Assembly (NCBI GenBank): GCA_910587645.1
Contig: CAJUNA010000027.1
Location: 1 to 64,000 of the forward strand
Direction: 5' to 3'
Length of the DNA: 64,000 bases
DNA from: an uncultured Oscillospiraceae bacterium
GTDB lineage: Bacteria; Bacillota; Clostridia; Oscillospirales; Oscillospiraceae
Positions 17,387 through 26,130 of the stretch are shown one piece after another. The stretch's first letter is position 1, and each line of letters opens with the position of its first letter. The notes beneath the pieces were generated by a model that was not told the origin of the DNA, searched no databases, and was given only the letters and a program-made list of their open reading frames with translations. The translations under genes were made by a program, and so were the position numbers.

Positions 17387-18504
17387 AAGGAAAACTGCAT
17401 GGCATCATCTTCTCCTATGAGAAGCGCAGCGGCCTGCGGGAGCTGACGGAAGCCCGTATGCCCGCATCGGTCCCCTTCGGGGGGCGCTACCGTCTGGTGG
17501 ATTTCATCCTCAGCAGCATGGTCAACGCCGGGATCACCGACGTGGGCGTTGTGCTCCAGGGGAATTATCAGAGCCTTCTGGACCACCTCGGCTCCGGCAA
17601 GGACTGGGATCTGAGCCGCAAGCACGGCGGCCTGCGCCTGCTGCCGGCCTTTGCCGATGATGAGATCGTTGGCGGTGTGCGGGAGTTCCGGGGCAAGATG
17701 GAAGCACTGGCAGGGGTCCGTTCCTATCTGGAGGGCATCCGCCAGAAGCACGTAGTCCTGGCAGACAGCGATTTAATTATCAACATCCCCCTCCAGGACG
17801 TGTATCAGGCTCACATCGCTTCCGGCGCGGACATTACTGCCGTATGCACCAGTAATGTGGATTCCGATGCGGATGTAACTTTCTTCCGCCTGGATGACGC
17901 CGGCCGGGTGAAGGAGACCCTGTTCCCCTTGCGGGACCGCACCGGCTGCCACCGCTCCCTGGAGATATATGTGCTGTCTAAAGAATTGCTGCTGAAGCTG
18001 GTGGATGACTGCATGAGCCACGATCTGACCAGTTTCCGGAGCGCGGTGCTGCAAGCCCAGGCGCCCTCTCTCCACATCCAGGGCTATGTCTGGGACGGCT
18101 ACGCCGCCCAGATCCGCTCCGTGAAGGAGTACTACGAACGCTCCCTGGAGCTGTTGGATCCCTCTATCCGCCGGGAGGTATTCCCCGCCGGACGCCCCAT
18201 CCATACCAAGGAGCGCAACGATGCATCCACCTATGTGGATCCCGCGGGCGTGTGCTGTAACTGCCTGGTGGCGGACGGCTGCACCATTGAGGGGACGGTG
18301 GAGAACTCCATCCTGTTCCGGGGCGTCAGCGTTGCCAAGGGGGCGGAGGTCAAGGACTGCATCCTTATGCAGGATACCGCCGTCAGCCGCGATGCGGTGC
18401 TGCGTCATGTGATCGCCGACAAGGATGTGGTGGTTAAAGAAGCCTGCACCTTGATGGGGACGGCCAACTATCCCATGTCTATCGCCAAGGGCAGCAAGGT
18501 ATAA
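17383..18504 (+). CDS. glgD: GlgD, non-catalytic glucose-1-phosphate adenylyltransferase subunit
   Basis: A 373-residue homologue of GlgC. The N-terminal nucleotide loop is degenerate: GIIFSYEKRSGLRELT replaces the GGGxGTRL signature, while PFGGRYRLVDF and the C-terminal hexapeptide helix (CTIEGTVENSILFRGVSV) remain. In Firmicutes GlgD forms a mixed tetramer with GlgC and alters its activity. The ATG overlaps the glgC stop (ATGA), with AGGAGGT upstream, so the two subunits are co-translated. Confidence 0.92.
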   Translation: MKGKLHGIIFSYEKRSGLRELTEARMPASVPFGGRYRLVDFILSSMVNAGITDVGVVLQGNYQSLLDHLGSGKDWDLSRKHGGLRLLPAFADDEIVGGVREFRGKMEALAGVRSYLEGIRQKHVVLADSDLIINIPLQDVYQAHIASGADITAVCTSNVDSDADVTFFRLDDAGRVKETLFPLRDRTGCHRSLEIYVLSKELLLKLVDDCMSHDLTSFRSAVLQAQAPSLHIQGYVWDGYAAQIRSVKEYYERSLELLDPSIRREVFPAGRPIHTKERNDASTYVDPAGVCCNCLVADGCTIEGTVENSILFRGVSVAKGAEVKDCILMQDTAVSRDAVLRHVIADKDVVVKEACTLMGTANYPMSIAKGSKV

Positions 18505-18512
18505 GAATTCAT

Positions 18513-18546
18513 AAAGGAGGGGGGACGGCCTTCCCCCTCCTTTATT
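18513..18546 (+). terminator. Terminator after glgBCD
   Basis: An 11-bp stem AAAGGAGGGGG/CCCCCTCCTTT followed by TTTATT starts 8 bases after the glgD stop. Confidence 0.75.
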
Positions 18547-18594
18547 CATTGTCACAATTCTGCGCCAGGGCGCGGCGCAAAATGGCTGGAAATC

Positions 18595-18623
18595 TTTACA
18601 TTTCCGCTTAAGCGGAGTATACT
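18595..18623 (+). promoter_or_regulatory. glgA promoter with palindrome in the spacer
   Basis: TTTACA, 17-base spacer, TATACT, 90 bases before glgA. The spacer contains a perfect 14-base palindrome TCCGCTTAAGCGGA (18603-18616), placed where a repressor or MerR-type activator would act. It gives glgA and glgP a start separate from glgBCD. Confidence 0.6.
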
Positions 18624-18712
18624 GCCCATGGGAAGCGGGGCATATATGTTGCATACGCCGGTCATAATCCCAAAGCTCAACGCTTCCCCAGCTCTAAAGG
18701 AGGTTTTTTTCT

Positions 18713-20146
18713 ATGAAGATTTTGTTTGCCACTTCTGAAGCCGTTCCTTTCTGCAAAACCGGCGGCCTGGCCGATGTGGCCGGAAGCCTTCCCCAAGCAC
18801 TTGCCCAGGCAGGTAACGAGGTGGAGGTTATTCTCCCCCTTTACCAGCGCGTTGCCAGCAAGTGGAAAGAGCAGATGGAGTTCATCTGCCACATTGAGGT
18901 GCCCCTGGGCTGGCGGCGGGTGTACTGCGGCCTGTTCCGGCTGGAGAAGGACGGCGTGATCTGGTATTTCGTGGACAACGAATACTATTTCAAGCGTGAC
19001 ACGCTTTACGGACACTATGACGATGGCGAGCGGTATGGGTTCTTCTCCCGGGCTATTATTTCCCTGCTGCCCGCGCTTGCCTTTATGCCTGAGGTTATCC
19101 ACTGCAACGACTGGCAGACTGCCCTGGTGCCCATCTATCTGAAGGACGAGTGTGTCCGCTGGCCGGAAATCCGGGGCATTAAGACGGTGTTTACCGTCCA
19201 CAATATTGAGTATCAGGGACGCTACGGCAAGGAGACCCTGGAGGACCTGTTTGGCCTGGCTCCCGGCTGGTTTACTGACGGCACCATCGCTATGGACGGG
19301 GATGTAAACCTGCTCAAGGGCGCGCTGATGACCTGCGACGCCATCACCGCCGTAAGCCCCACCTATGCCCAGGAGCTTCGCTACTCCTTCTTCGCCCACG
19401 GCATGGAGAGTGTCATCCAGCGTAATGCCGGAAAGGTATACGGCGTACTCAACGGCATTGACATGGATCGCTACGACCCGTCCAAGGGAGAGGGCATCCA
19501 GTACAAATTCTCAGCGAAAAGCATGGCCGGAAAGGCGAAGAACAAGGCCTACCTGCAAAAACAGATGGGACTGGCAGAGAATCCGGACGTGCCGGTAATC
19601 GGCATTGTCAGCCGCCTGGTCAGCCACAAGGGCCTGGATTTAATTCAGAAGGTATTTGACCAGATTATGGATCTTCACTGCCAGTTCGTAGTATTGGGCA
19701 GCGGGGACTGGAATTACGAGCAGTTCTTCGAGCAGAAGCGTGGGCAGTACGAGGGCCGCATGGGCTTGTTCCGGGGCTATAACGAGGAGCTGGCTAACGC
19801 CATCTACGCCGGAGCAGACTTGCTGCTGATGCCCTCCAAGAGCGAACCCTGCGGATTAGCCCAGATGATCGCCATGCGCTACGGCACCGTTCCCATCGTC
19901 CGGGAGACCGGCGGGTTGAAGGACACCGTCCACCCCTACGAGGCGTGGTGCGGCGCGGGCAACGGCTTCACCTTTGCCGACTACAACAGCGGCGATATGC
20001 TGTATGTAATCCGTCAGGCGGTGGAGCTGTACTACGACAAGCCCGTAGAGTTCGCCAATCTGCGCAAGGCCGGCATGACCGAGGACTTTAGCTGGAGCCG
20101 CAGCGCGGAAGCCTATACTGAGATTTACCGGAAAATCCGTTCATAA
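18713..20146 (+). CDS. glgA: Glycogen synthase (ADP-glucose)
   Basis: A 477-residue GT5 synthase that elongates alpha-1,4 glucan from ADP-glucose. The N-terminal KTGGLADVAGSLP binds ADP-glucose, HNIEYQGRYG and DGDVNLLKG... belong to the acceptor lobe, and the C-terminal lobe has GIVSRLVSHKGLDLI, MPSKSEPCGLAQMIAMRYG and RETGGLKDTV. Length is normal. The start has AAAGGAGGT upstream. It sits behind its own promoter and is followed by a hairpin before glgP. Confidence 0.96.
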   Translation: MKILFATSEAVPFCKTGGLADVAGSLPQALAQAGNEVEVILPLYQRVASKWKEQMEFICHIEVPLGWRRVYCGLFRLEKDGVIWYFVDNEYYFKRDTLYGHYDDGERYGFFSRAIISLLPALAFMPEVIHCNDWQTALVPIYLKDECVRWPEIRGIKTVFTVHNIEYQGRYGKETLEDLFGLAPGWFTDGTIAMDGDVNLLKGALMTCDAITAVSPTYAQELRYSFFAHGMESVIQRNAGKVYGVLNGIDMDRYDPSKGEGIQYKFSAKSMAGKAKNKAYLQKQMGLAENPDVPVIGIVSRLVSHKGLDLIQKVFDQIMDLHCQFVVLGSGDWNYEQFFEQKRGQYEGRMGLFRGYNEELANAIYAGADLLLMPSKSEPCGLAQMIAMRYGTVPIVRETGGLKDTVHPYEAWCGAGNGFTFADYNSGDMLYVIRQAVELYYDKPVEFANLRKAGMTEDFSWSRSAEAYTEIYRKIRS

Positions 20147-20166
20147 CGAGGCCGCGATTTCGCCCG

Positions 20167-20202
20167 AGCGGGGCCGCCCTTTCCGAGCGGCTCCGCTTTT
20201 TC
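20167..20202 (+). terminator. Terminator or attenuator between glgA and glgP
   Basis: An 11-bp stem with one mismatch (AGCGGGGCCGC/GCGGCTCCGCT) is followed by TTTTT. No clear promoter is visible before glgP, so partial read-through is likely. Confidence 0.65.
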
Positions 20203-20236
20203 CAACCAATTTAATAGAAACGAGGATACACCCAAT

Positions 20237-22672
20237 ATGGAAAAAATGACCAAGGATTCCATGAAGCAGGCGATTGTCGATAAGCTGCGCCTGAACTTCG
20301 GCTGCACCGAGGAAGAGGCCACCGAAGCCAATATGATGAAAGCCTGCGCCATGGTCCTGCGTGACCGTATGAGTGCTCACGCCGTGGAGACCCGTTCCAA
20401 GGTCCGTAAGCAGCAGCTCCGGCAGGTTCACTACATGTCCCTGGAGTTTCTCATGGGCCGCAGCCTGATGAAGAACGCCTACAACCTGGGGGTTGTGGAG
20501 CCGATGCGGCAGGCCATTGAAGAACTTGGGTTTAAGCCCGCCCACATTTTCGACATGGAACCGGACGCTGGGCTGGGCAACGGCGGCCTGGGCCGTCTGG
20601 CGGCCTGCTATCTGGACAGCCTGACCACGTTAGAGATTCCGGCTTATGGCTATTCCATCTGCTATGAGCTGGGCATTTTCCGGCAGAAGATCGTAGATGG
20701 CCAGCAGCTTGAGCTGCCTGACAACTGGAAGGAGCAGGGCGATGCCTGGATCATCCCCCGTCCCGATGAGGTGGAGGAAGTTCACTTTGGCGGCAAGCTG
20801 CGCCAGTTCTGGGACGGAGACCGTCTCCATGTGGTCAACGAGGACTATACCCGCGTTTTAGCGGTGCCCTGTGATATGTTCATTGCCGGTTACGGCACCA
20901 AGCACACCAACGCCCTGCGCCTGTGGGACGCGAAAAGCCCCACCCCCATTGATATGGGCAAGTTCAACCGCGGCGAGTACCTCCGCGCCGGCGAGGAGAA
21001 GGCTATGGCGGAAGCCATCGCCAAGGTTCTCTACCCCGAGGACAACCACTACGAGGGCAAGAGCCTGCGCCTGCGCCAGCAGTACTTCTTCGTTTCCGCC
21101 ACCATCCAGTCCATCGTCCGCAAGCACATCCAGGCTTACGGCACCCTGACCAACTTCCACGAGAAGAACATCATCCAGATCAACGACACCCACCCCACCC
21201 TGGTGATCCCTGAGCTGATGCGGATTCTCATGGACGATGCGGGCCTGAATTGGGACACCGCCTGGAATATCACCAGCAATTCTGTTGCCTACACCAACCA
21301 CACGGTGCTGGCCGAAGCTTTGGAACGCTGGCCCCAGGCATTGATGGAGAGCCTTCTGCCGCGGATTTGGCAGATTATCTGTGAAATCGGCCGCCGCTGG
21401 CAGGAGAAGATTACCGCCTTCTACTGCGGCGATGAAAACAAGATCAAGAACATGGCTGTCATCTGGGACGGCGAAATCCGCATGGCCAACCTGTGCATTG
21501 CTGGCGGCACAGCGGTCAACGGCGTGTCCGCCCTCCACAGCGAGATTCTGCGCCGGGATGTGTTCCATGATGCCTGCAAGATGGAGCCGGATAAGTTCAA
21601 AAACGTCACCAACGGCATCGACCACCGCCGCTGGCTGGCAGAGATCAACCCCGGCCTGGATCAATTGATCCGCGACCTGACCAAGTCCAACAACTATTTG
21701 CTCCATCCCGGCACAGAGCTGCCAAAGCTGGATCAATTTGCCGAGGACAAGGAGGTTCTGCTCCGCCTGAGCCAGATCAAACGCGCCAACAAGGAAGCCT
21801 TTGCCAAGTTTGCCAAGAAGGCCCAGGGCTTTGTCCTCAACCCCGACGCTATTTTCGATGTACAGGTCAAGCGTCTCCATGAGTACAAGCGCCAGCTTTT
21901 GAATGTGATGCACATTATTCACATTTACCACCAGCTCCAAGACAATCCCAACATGGAGATGCACCCCCACACCTTCATTTTCGGCGCCAAGGCCGCGCCC
22001 GGCTACGCGGTGGCGAAGCGGATCATCCGCCTGATCAACTCCCTTGCCGACCAGATCAACCATGATCCCATCTGCAAGGACAAATTGCAGGTATTCTTCA
22101 TGGAGAACTACCGGGTTTCCCTGGCGGAGGTCCTGATGCCCGCCAGCGAGGTGAGCCAGCAGATTTCTACCGCTGGCAAGGAAGCCAGCGGCACCGGCAA
22201 CATGAAGTTCATGATGAACGGCGCGCTGACCGTAGGCACCCTGGACGGCGCTAACGTGGAGATGCATGAAGTGCTTGGCGATGAGAACATGTTCCTGTTC
22301 GGCCTGAAGACTGAGGAAGTGAAGGAGATGCGGGACATCGGCTACAATCCCTTTAACCTCTACGCCCGCGACCCCAACCTCCACCGTGTCCTGGATCATA
22401 TCAACAACGGTTTCCGGGACGGCGTACGCTACGATGACCTGGTACAGCGGCTGCTGCTGGGCGTCAACGGTTCGCCTGCGGACGAGTATATGCTGCTTGC
22501 GGATTTCGCCTCCTACTGCGCCGCTGAGCGCAAGATGGCGGAGACCTACGCCGACCAGTCTAAGTGGAATCAGATCAGCTTGCACAACATCGCCCGTTCT
22601 GGCATTTTCGCCGCCGACCGTTCTATCGCGGATTATGCGGAGCGGATCTGGCACGTCCCGTACAAAAAATAA
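20237..22672 (+). CDS. glgP: Glycogen/alpha-glucan phosphorylase
   Basis: An 811-residue GT35 phosphorylase that releases glucose-1-phosphate from glycogen using phosphate and PLP. The PLP-lysine motif EASGTGNMKFMMNGAL is complete. Other hallmarks are EPDAGLGNGGLGRLAACYLDS, NDTHPTLVIPELMR and VTNGIDHRRWL. Length is normal for bacterial enzymes. It completes the synthesis/degradation set and ends at a strong terminator. Confidence 0.96.
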   Translation: MEKMTKDSMKQAIVDKLRLNFGCTEEEATEANMMKACAMVLRDRMSAHAVETRSKVRKQQLRQVHYMSLEFLMGRSLMKNAYNLGVVEPMRQAIEELGFKPAHIFDMEPDAGLGNGGLGRLAACYLDSLTTLEIPAYGYSICYELGIFRQKIVDGQQLELPDNWKEQGDAWIIPRPDEVEEVHFGGKLRQFWDGDRLHVVNEDYTRVLAVPCDMFIAGYGTKHTNALRLWDAKSPTPIDMGKFNRGEYLRAGEEKAMAEAIAKVLYPEDNHYEGKSLRLRQQYFFVSATIQSIVRKHIQAYGTLTNFHEKNIIQINDTHPTLVIPELMRILMDDAGLNWDTAWNITSNSVAYTNHTVLAEALERWPQALMESLLPRIWQIICEIGRRWQEKITAFYCGDENKIKNMAVIWDGEIRMANLCIAGGTAVNGVSALHSEILRRDVFHDACKMEPDKFKNVTNGIDHRRWLAEINPGLDQLIRDLTKSNNYLLHPGTELPKLDQFAEDKEVLLRLSQIKRANKEAFAKFAKKAQGFVLNPDAIFDVQVKRLHEYKRQLLNVMHIIHIYHQLQDNPNMEMHPHTFIFGAKAAPGYAVAKRIIRLINSLADQINHDPICKDKLQVFFMENYRVSLAEVLMPASEVSQQISTAGKEASGTGNMKFMMNGALTVGTLDGANVEMHEVLGDENMFLFGLKTEEVKEMRDIGYNPFNLYARDPNLHRVLDHINNGFRDGVRYDDLVQRLLLGVNGSPADEYMLLADFASYCAAERKMAETYADQSKWNQISLHNIARSGIFAADRSIADYAERIWHVPYKK

Positions 22673-22680
22673 AAACCATC

Positions 22681-22716
22681 ATCGGGGGAGCCGGCATACC
22701 GGCTCCCCCGATTTTA
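22681..22716. terminator. Bidirectional terminator
   Basis: A perfect 14-bp stem (ATCGGGGGAGCCGG with CCGGCTCCCCCGAT), loop CATA, T-run on the forward side and A/T-rich on the other; lies between convergent glgP and mtaB. Confidence 0.85.
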
Positions 22717-22722
22717 TTAATT

Positions 22723-24009
22723 TCAAAACTCCGTCTCCCCCAGCAGGATATCCCCTGCCACACCCACGATTTTTACAGGGACAGTCTGGTTATGCAGCCC
22801 ATCCGTCTTTACGCCTACGCACATGTAATTCGGCGCGTGACCCTGATACAACCCGCTGGCCAGCTGCTCAAACAGCACTTCATATACCGCCCCCACGCAG
22901 CCAGAGAGGTACGCCTGATGCAGCTCCTCCGCCAGTACGGCGGCCCGGGCGGCCCGTTCCTCCTTGACGGCTTTTGGTACCTGCTCCATCCCTGCCGCAG
23001 GCGTACCAGGCCGGATGGAATATGGAAAAATGTGCATCTCCGCGAAGCCGCACGCCTGCACGAATGCCATCGTGGCAGAGAACTCCTCCTCGGTTTCCCC
23101 GGGAAATCCCACAATCCAATCGGTAGTGACCGCCGGTCTCTGAAAGAAGACATTTAGTAATTCTACGCTCTTTCTATACCGTGCGGTATCATATTTACGG
23201 TTCATCCGCCGCAGAGTCTTATCGCATCCGGATTGCATCGACAGATGAAAATGGGGACAGAGGTTCTCCAGCCCTGCTGCCCTCCGGCAGAAATCTTCCG
23301 TAATAGTCCTCGGCTCCAGGGAACCCAGCCGTACCCGCATATCCCCCGCTTCCTGGCAGATGGCTTCCAGCAAGTCAATCAGCCCCGGCTTTCCCGGCAG
23401 ATCCTGGCCCCAGGAGGAAATCTCAATCCCGGTCACAACGATTTCCCGGTATCCCTCTTTCCGCAGCCTTTTGGTTTCCTTCCGTGCCGCTTCCAGGTTC
23501 AGCGACCGTACCGGTCCCCGGGCATAAGGGATGATGCAGTAGGAGCAGAAGTTGACACACCCATCTTCCACCTTCAGCATGGCCCTGGTTCGCGCCGCCA
23601 GCCCACCGGCGGGCAGTACCTCAAAGGCCCTGCGCCGCAGGGCTTCGTCCAGGCAGACCACCGGCTCCTTTTCCCTGGCCGCGCCCTCCAGCAGATCCAG
23701 GAATTTCAACCTGTCCCCAGTTCCGGCGATTAAGTCCACATCCAGGCCCTTCACATCCTCCGGGTGGGTCTGGGGGTAGCAGCCGCAGACCGCCACCACT
23801 GCGTCCGGCGATTGTTTCCGCGCCCTGCGGATCATTTGCCGGGATTTTTTATCGCTGACAGCGGTGACCGTACAGGTGTTAATAATGTATGCGTCCGCCT
23901 TTCCCTCAAAGGGAACCAGGGAGTGCCCCCGGGCGGCTAATTCCTGCTCCATGGCCTGGGTTTCATATTGGTTGACCTTGCAGCCCAAAGTATAGATGGC
24001 TATATTCAT
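22723..24009 (-). CDS. mtaB: tRNA t6A37 methylthiotransferase
   Basis: A 428-residue radical SAM methylthiotransferase that converts t6A at position 37 of tRNA to ms2t6A. The N-terminal UPF0004 domain has TLGCKVNQYETQAM, INTCTVT and VCGCYPQ, whose Cys residues bind the auxiliary cluster. The radical SAM motif is NFCSYCIIPYARG. A C-terminal TRAM domain covers about the last 60 residues. TLGCKVNQ marks MtaB rather than MiaB. It has its own start at 24009; the acetyltransferase gene lies 60 bases upstream on the same strand. Confidence 0.94.
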   Translation of the reverse strand: MNIAIYTLGCKVNQYETQAMEQELAARGHSLVPFEGKADAYIINTCTVTAVSDKKSRQMIRRARKQSPDAVVAVCGCYPQTHPEDVKGLDVDLIAGTGDRLKFLDLLEGAAREKEPVVCLDEALRRRAFEVLPAGGLAARTRAMLKVEDGCVNFCSYCIIPYARGPVRSLNLEAARKETKRLRKEGYREIVVTGIEISSWGQDLPGKPGLIDLLEAICQEAGDMRVRLGSLEPRTITEDFCRRAAGLENLCPHFHLSMQSGCDKTLRRMNRKYDTARYRKSVELLNVFFQRPAVTTDWIVGFPGETEEEFSATMAFVQACGFAEMHIFPYSIRPGTPAAGMEQVPKAVKEERAARAAVLAEELHQAYLSGCVGAVYEVLFEQLASGLYQGHAPNYMCVGVKTDGLHNQTVPVKIVGVAGDILLGETEF

Positions 24010-24069
24010 GCCCTGTCCCTCTTGCTTTTTCTTTTAGAATATGGTATCATAAAAAATTAGACTGCCTTG

Positions 24070-24531
24070 TTATAAATTAATCCAAATGCCCTCGTCCTTT
24101 ATCTCCGCCCCTTCCATAGCGCGGTAAAATTTCTGTGCTTCCGGGTTGGAGGCAATCAGGCCGATAAGGGTATCGGCACCGGCGTCCCGAAGCCTGCGAC
24201 GCAGCTCCTCCATAAGGGCCTGCGCAACACCATGATGCCGTTTGCTTTTCAGCACACAGATCCAGTCCAGATATGCCTTTACGGAGCCATCAAAATGGCT
24301 GTGGATCAACGCGGAATCAATCCTGCCCACCACGTTTTCCCCTTCATAAGCCAGCAGGGAAATAGAATCCGCGAACCGCGCATCCTGAAAGCTTTCCCGG
24401 ACAGCCGAGATGTAATCCCCATCAATCTCCCAGCCCCAGAAATTTTCTTCCTCCCGCAGCCGTTTCTCAAAAGCGGCCGCATCTTCCAGCCGCTCGCTGG
24501 TATAGGGGAGGATTTGTAAATGTTCCAGCAT
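24070..24531 (-). CDS. GNAT-family N-acetyltransferase
   Basis: A 153-residue acetyltransferase. The acetyl-CoA loop is seen in VLKSKRHHGVAQALMEELRRR (motif A) and the late NPEAQKFYRAMEG is the usual GNAT beta-6/alpha-4 region. The substrate is unknown. It is preceded by AAGGGGTATG with the ATG at 24531 and may be read with mtaB. Confidence 0.82.
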   Translation of the reverse strand: MLEHLQILPYTSERLEDAAAFEKRLREEENFWGWEIDGDYISAVRESFQDARFADSISLLAYEGENVVGRIDSALIHSHFDGSVKAYLDWICVLKSKRHHGVAQALMEELRRRLRDAGADTLIGLIASNPEAQKFYRAMEGAEIKDEGIWINL

Positions 24532-24620
24532 AACATACCCCTTTCTCCTACTATTTTCCCCTCATTATAATACAAATCCCCCTTCCTGACAAGAGGGGCA
24601 TACATTTTGCGGAGGCCACT

Positions 24621-24851
24621 ATGCCATATGTACAAGAGGATTACTTGGAAGCCAAGCGTCAAATCGACTCCACGCTGCATAAGCTGCGGGAAACCATAAA
24701 AACCCTGGAAGCAAAAGAAAATCCGGCCCGCTACAAATCCCAGATTACCCTGGCGCAACGGCGCATTCAAGCCTTTGAACTGGCCAGCCATCTGATTGCG
24801 CAGCAGATCTGTCAAACCGAAACGCAAGGAGAATCCAAATGCACTACTTAG
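24621..24851 (+). CDS. Small coiled-coil protein coupled to cysteine desulfurase
   Basis: A 76-residue, highly charged, mostly helical protein (EAKRQIDSTLHKLRETIKTL, then LAQRRIQAFELASHLIAQQI) with heptad-like leucines. I do not recognise a named family. Its final 13 bases overlap the start of the cysteine desulfurase gene, so expression is coupled. It may help that enzyme or simply share its transcript. Confidence 0.65.
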   Translation: MPYVQEDYLEAKRQIDSTLHKLRETIKTLEAKENPARYKSQITLAQRRIQAFELASHLIAQQICQTETQGESKCTT

Positions 24852-25966
24852 ACCACGCCGCCACCACCCCCGTCTCCCAGGAGACCGCCCAAGCCATGCT
24901 AGCAGTTCTGACCCGGCAGTTCGGCAATCCTTCCTCCCAGCACACACTGGGCCGGGAGGCAAAAAAGCTGGTGGACGGCAGCCGTGCCATCATCGCCAAA
25001 TCCCTGGCCTGCAAGAGTGAACAGCTTTATTTCACCTCCTGCGGCACCGAGAGCGACAACTGGGCCATCCGCGCCGCCCTCCACCAAAACCGCCGCCTTG
25101 GCAAACACATCGTCACCACTGCCGTAGAGCACAGCGCAGTACTGCAATGCGTCAAGCACTTAGAGCAGGAGGGCTATTCTGTCTCTTATGTAAAGCCTGA
25201 CAGCCAAGGCCGTGTTACAGCGGATCAGATTGCCGCCGTCCTGCGGGAGGACACCGCGCTGGTGAGCGTCATGCTGGTAAACAACGAAACTGGCGCACGT
25301 TTTCCCATAGAAGAAATCGCGGCGCTGTTAAAAGACCGCTCCACCCTTCTCCATACCGATGCGGTGCAGGGTTTTTTAAAGATCCCCTTCACCGCCAAGA
25401 GCCTGGGTGCAGACTATATATCCATATCGGCCCACAAAATTGGTGGGCCGAAAGGCATTGGCGCGCTATATACCGGCGGAAAAGCCAAAACGCCCCAGCC
25501 GCTCCTGTACGGCGGCGGCCAGGAATCCAATCTGCGTCCCGGCACAGAAGCGACCGCCCAAATCGCAGGCTTCGCAAAAGCAGTAGAACTCCGTCAAAAC
25601 CATCTGGAGGAAATCCTCCATCACTTGGCAGACTGCCGTGCCTACGCTGTGGAAAAGCTGGAAGGGATCCCTACTTTACAAATCCTCAGCTCTGGCGGCG
25701 CCCCCCATATCTTGGCGGCGTCCCTTCCCGGCTATCCCAGCCAAAACATCGTCAGTGAGCTGAATGAAAAAGGGATTTACATTTCCGCTGGCTCCGCTTG
25801 CCACCGGGGCAAGGCCAGCCATGTATTCACCGCTATGGGCCTGGACAAAAAGACGGCGGCAGGCGCTATAAGGATCAGTTTCGGCCCCGAGACCCACAAA
25901 TCCGACATCGATGCCCTGGCAGACGCCCTGGCAGAACACCAGCGCACCCGTTTCCCCATGCTGTAA
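24839..25966 (+). CDS. Cysteine desulfurase (NifS/IscS family)
   Basis: A 375-residue PLP enzyme that removes sulfur from cysteine as an enzyme-bound persulfide. It starts YLDHAATTPVS, has the PLP lysine in SAHKIGGPKGIGAL, and the catalytic Cys loop ISAGSACHRGKAS. A short loop with the Cys close to the end suggests the IscS/NifS-like class. No ThiI, IscU or NifU gene follows, so the sulfur acceptor is not shown by context. Its start lies inside the upstream small gene, with AAGGAG upstream. Confidence 0.9.
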   Translation: MHYLDHAATTPVSQETAQAMLAVLTRQFGNPSSQHTLGREAKKLVDGSRAIIAKSLACKSEQLYFTSCGTESDNWAIRAALHQNRRLGKHIVTTAVEHSAVLQCVKHLEQEGYSVSYVKPDSQGRVTADQIAAVLREDTALVSVMLVNNETGARFPIEEIAALLKDRSTLLHTDAVQGFLKIPFTAKSLGADYISISAHKIGGPKGIGALYTGGKAKTPQPLLYGGGQESNLRPGTEATAQIAGFAKAVELRQNHLEEILHHLADCRAYAVEKLEGIPTLQILSSGGAPHILAASLPGYPSQNIVSELNEKGIYISAGSACHRGKASHVFTAMGLDKKTAAGAIRISFGPETHKSDIDALADALAEHQRTRFPML

Positions 25967-26062
25967 GCCGCCGCTTCCCGGCGGCAAGCTGCCTGGTAAA
26001 ACAAGCCACAGTCCATGAATGCAAAATCTGTTGTCTTGGCGTACATTTAGGGACTATTTGGA

Positions 26063-26101
26063 TAGGCAAAAATGCCTGCGATCTGGGGCTGGTAGCCCCA
26101 G
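26063..26101 (+). promoter_or_regulatory. Two adjacent hairpins in the leader of the second MATE gene
   Basis: AGGCA-AAAA-TGCCT is followed 6 bases later by the perfect 8-bp stem CTGGGGCT-GGT-AGCCCCAG. They sit 30-70 bases before the MATE start. They do not match a riboswitch class I can name, but position fits a structured leader. Confidence 0.35.
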
Positions 26102-26130
26102 GATTGAAGAACATAAGAGAGGAAAAAAAC

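Noticed and set aside
20858..22654. Long reverse open frame opposite glgP
   Set aside because: Shadow of glgP; composition rich in Val/Gly/His/Leu as expected from an antisense frame.
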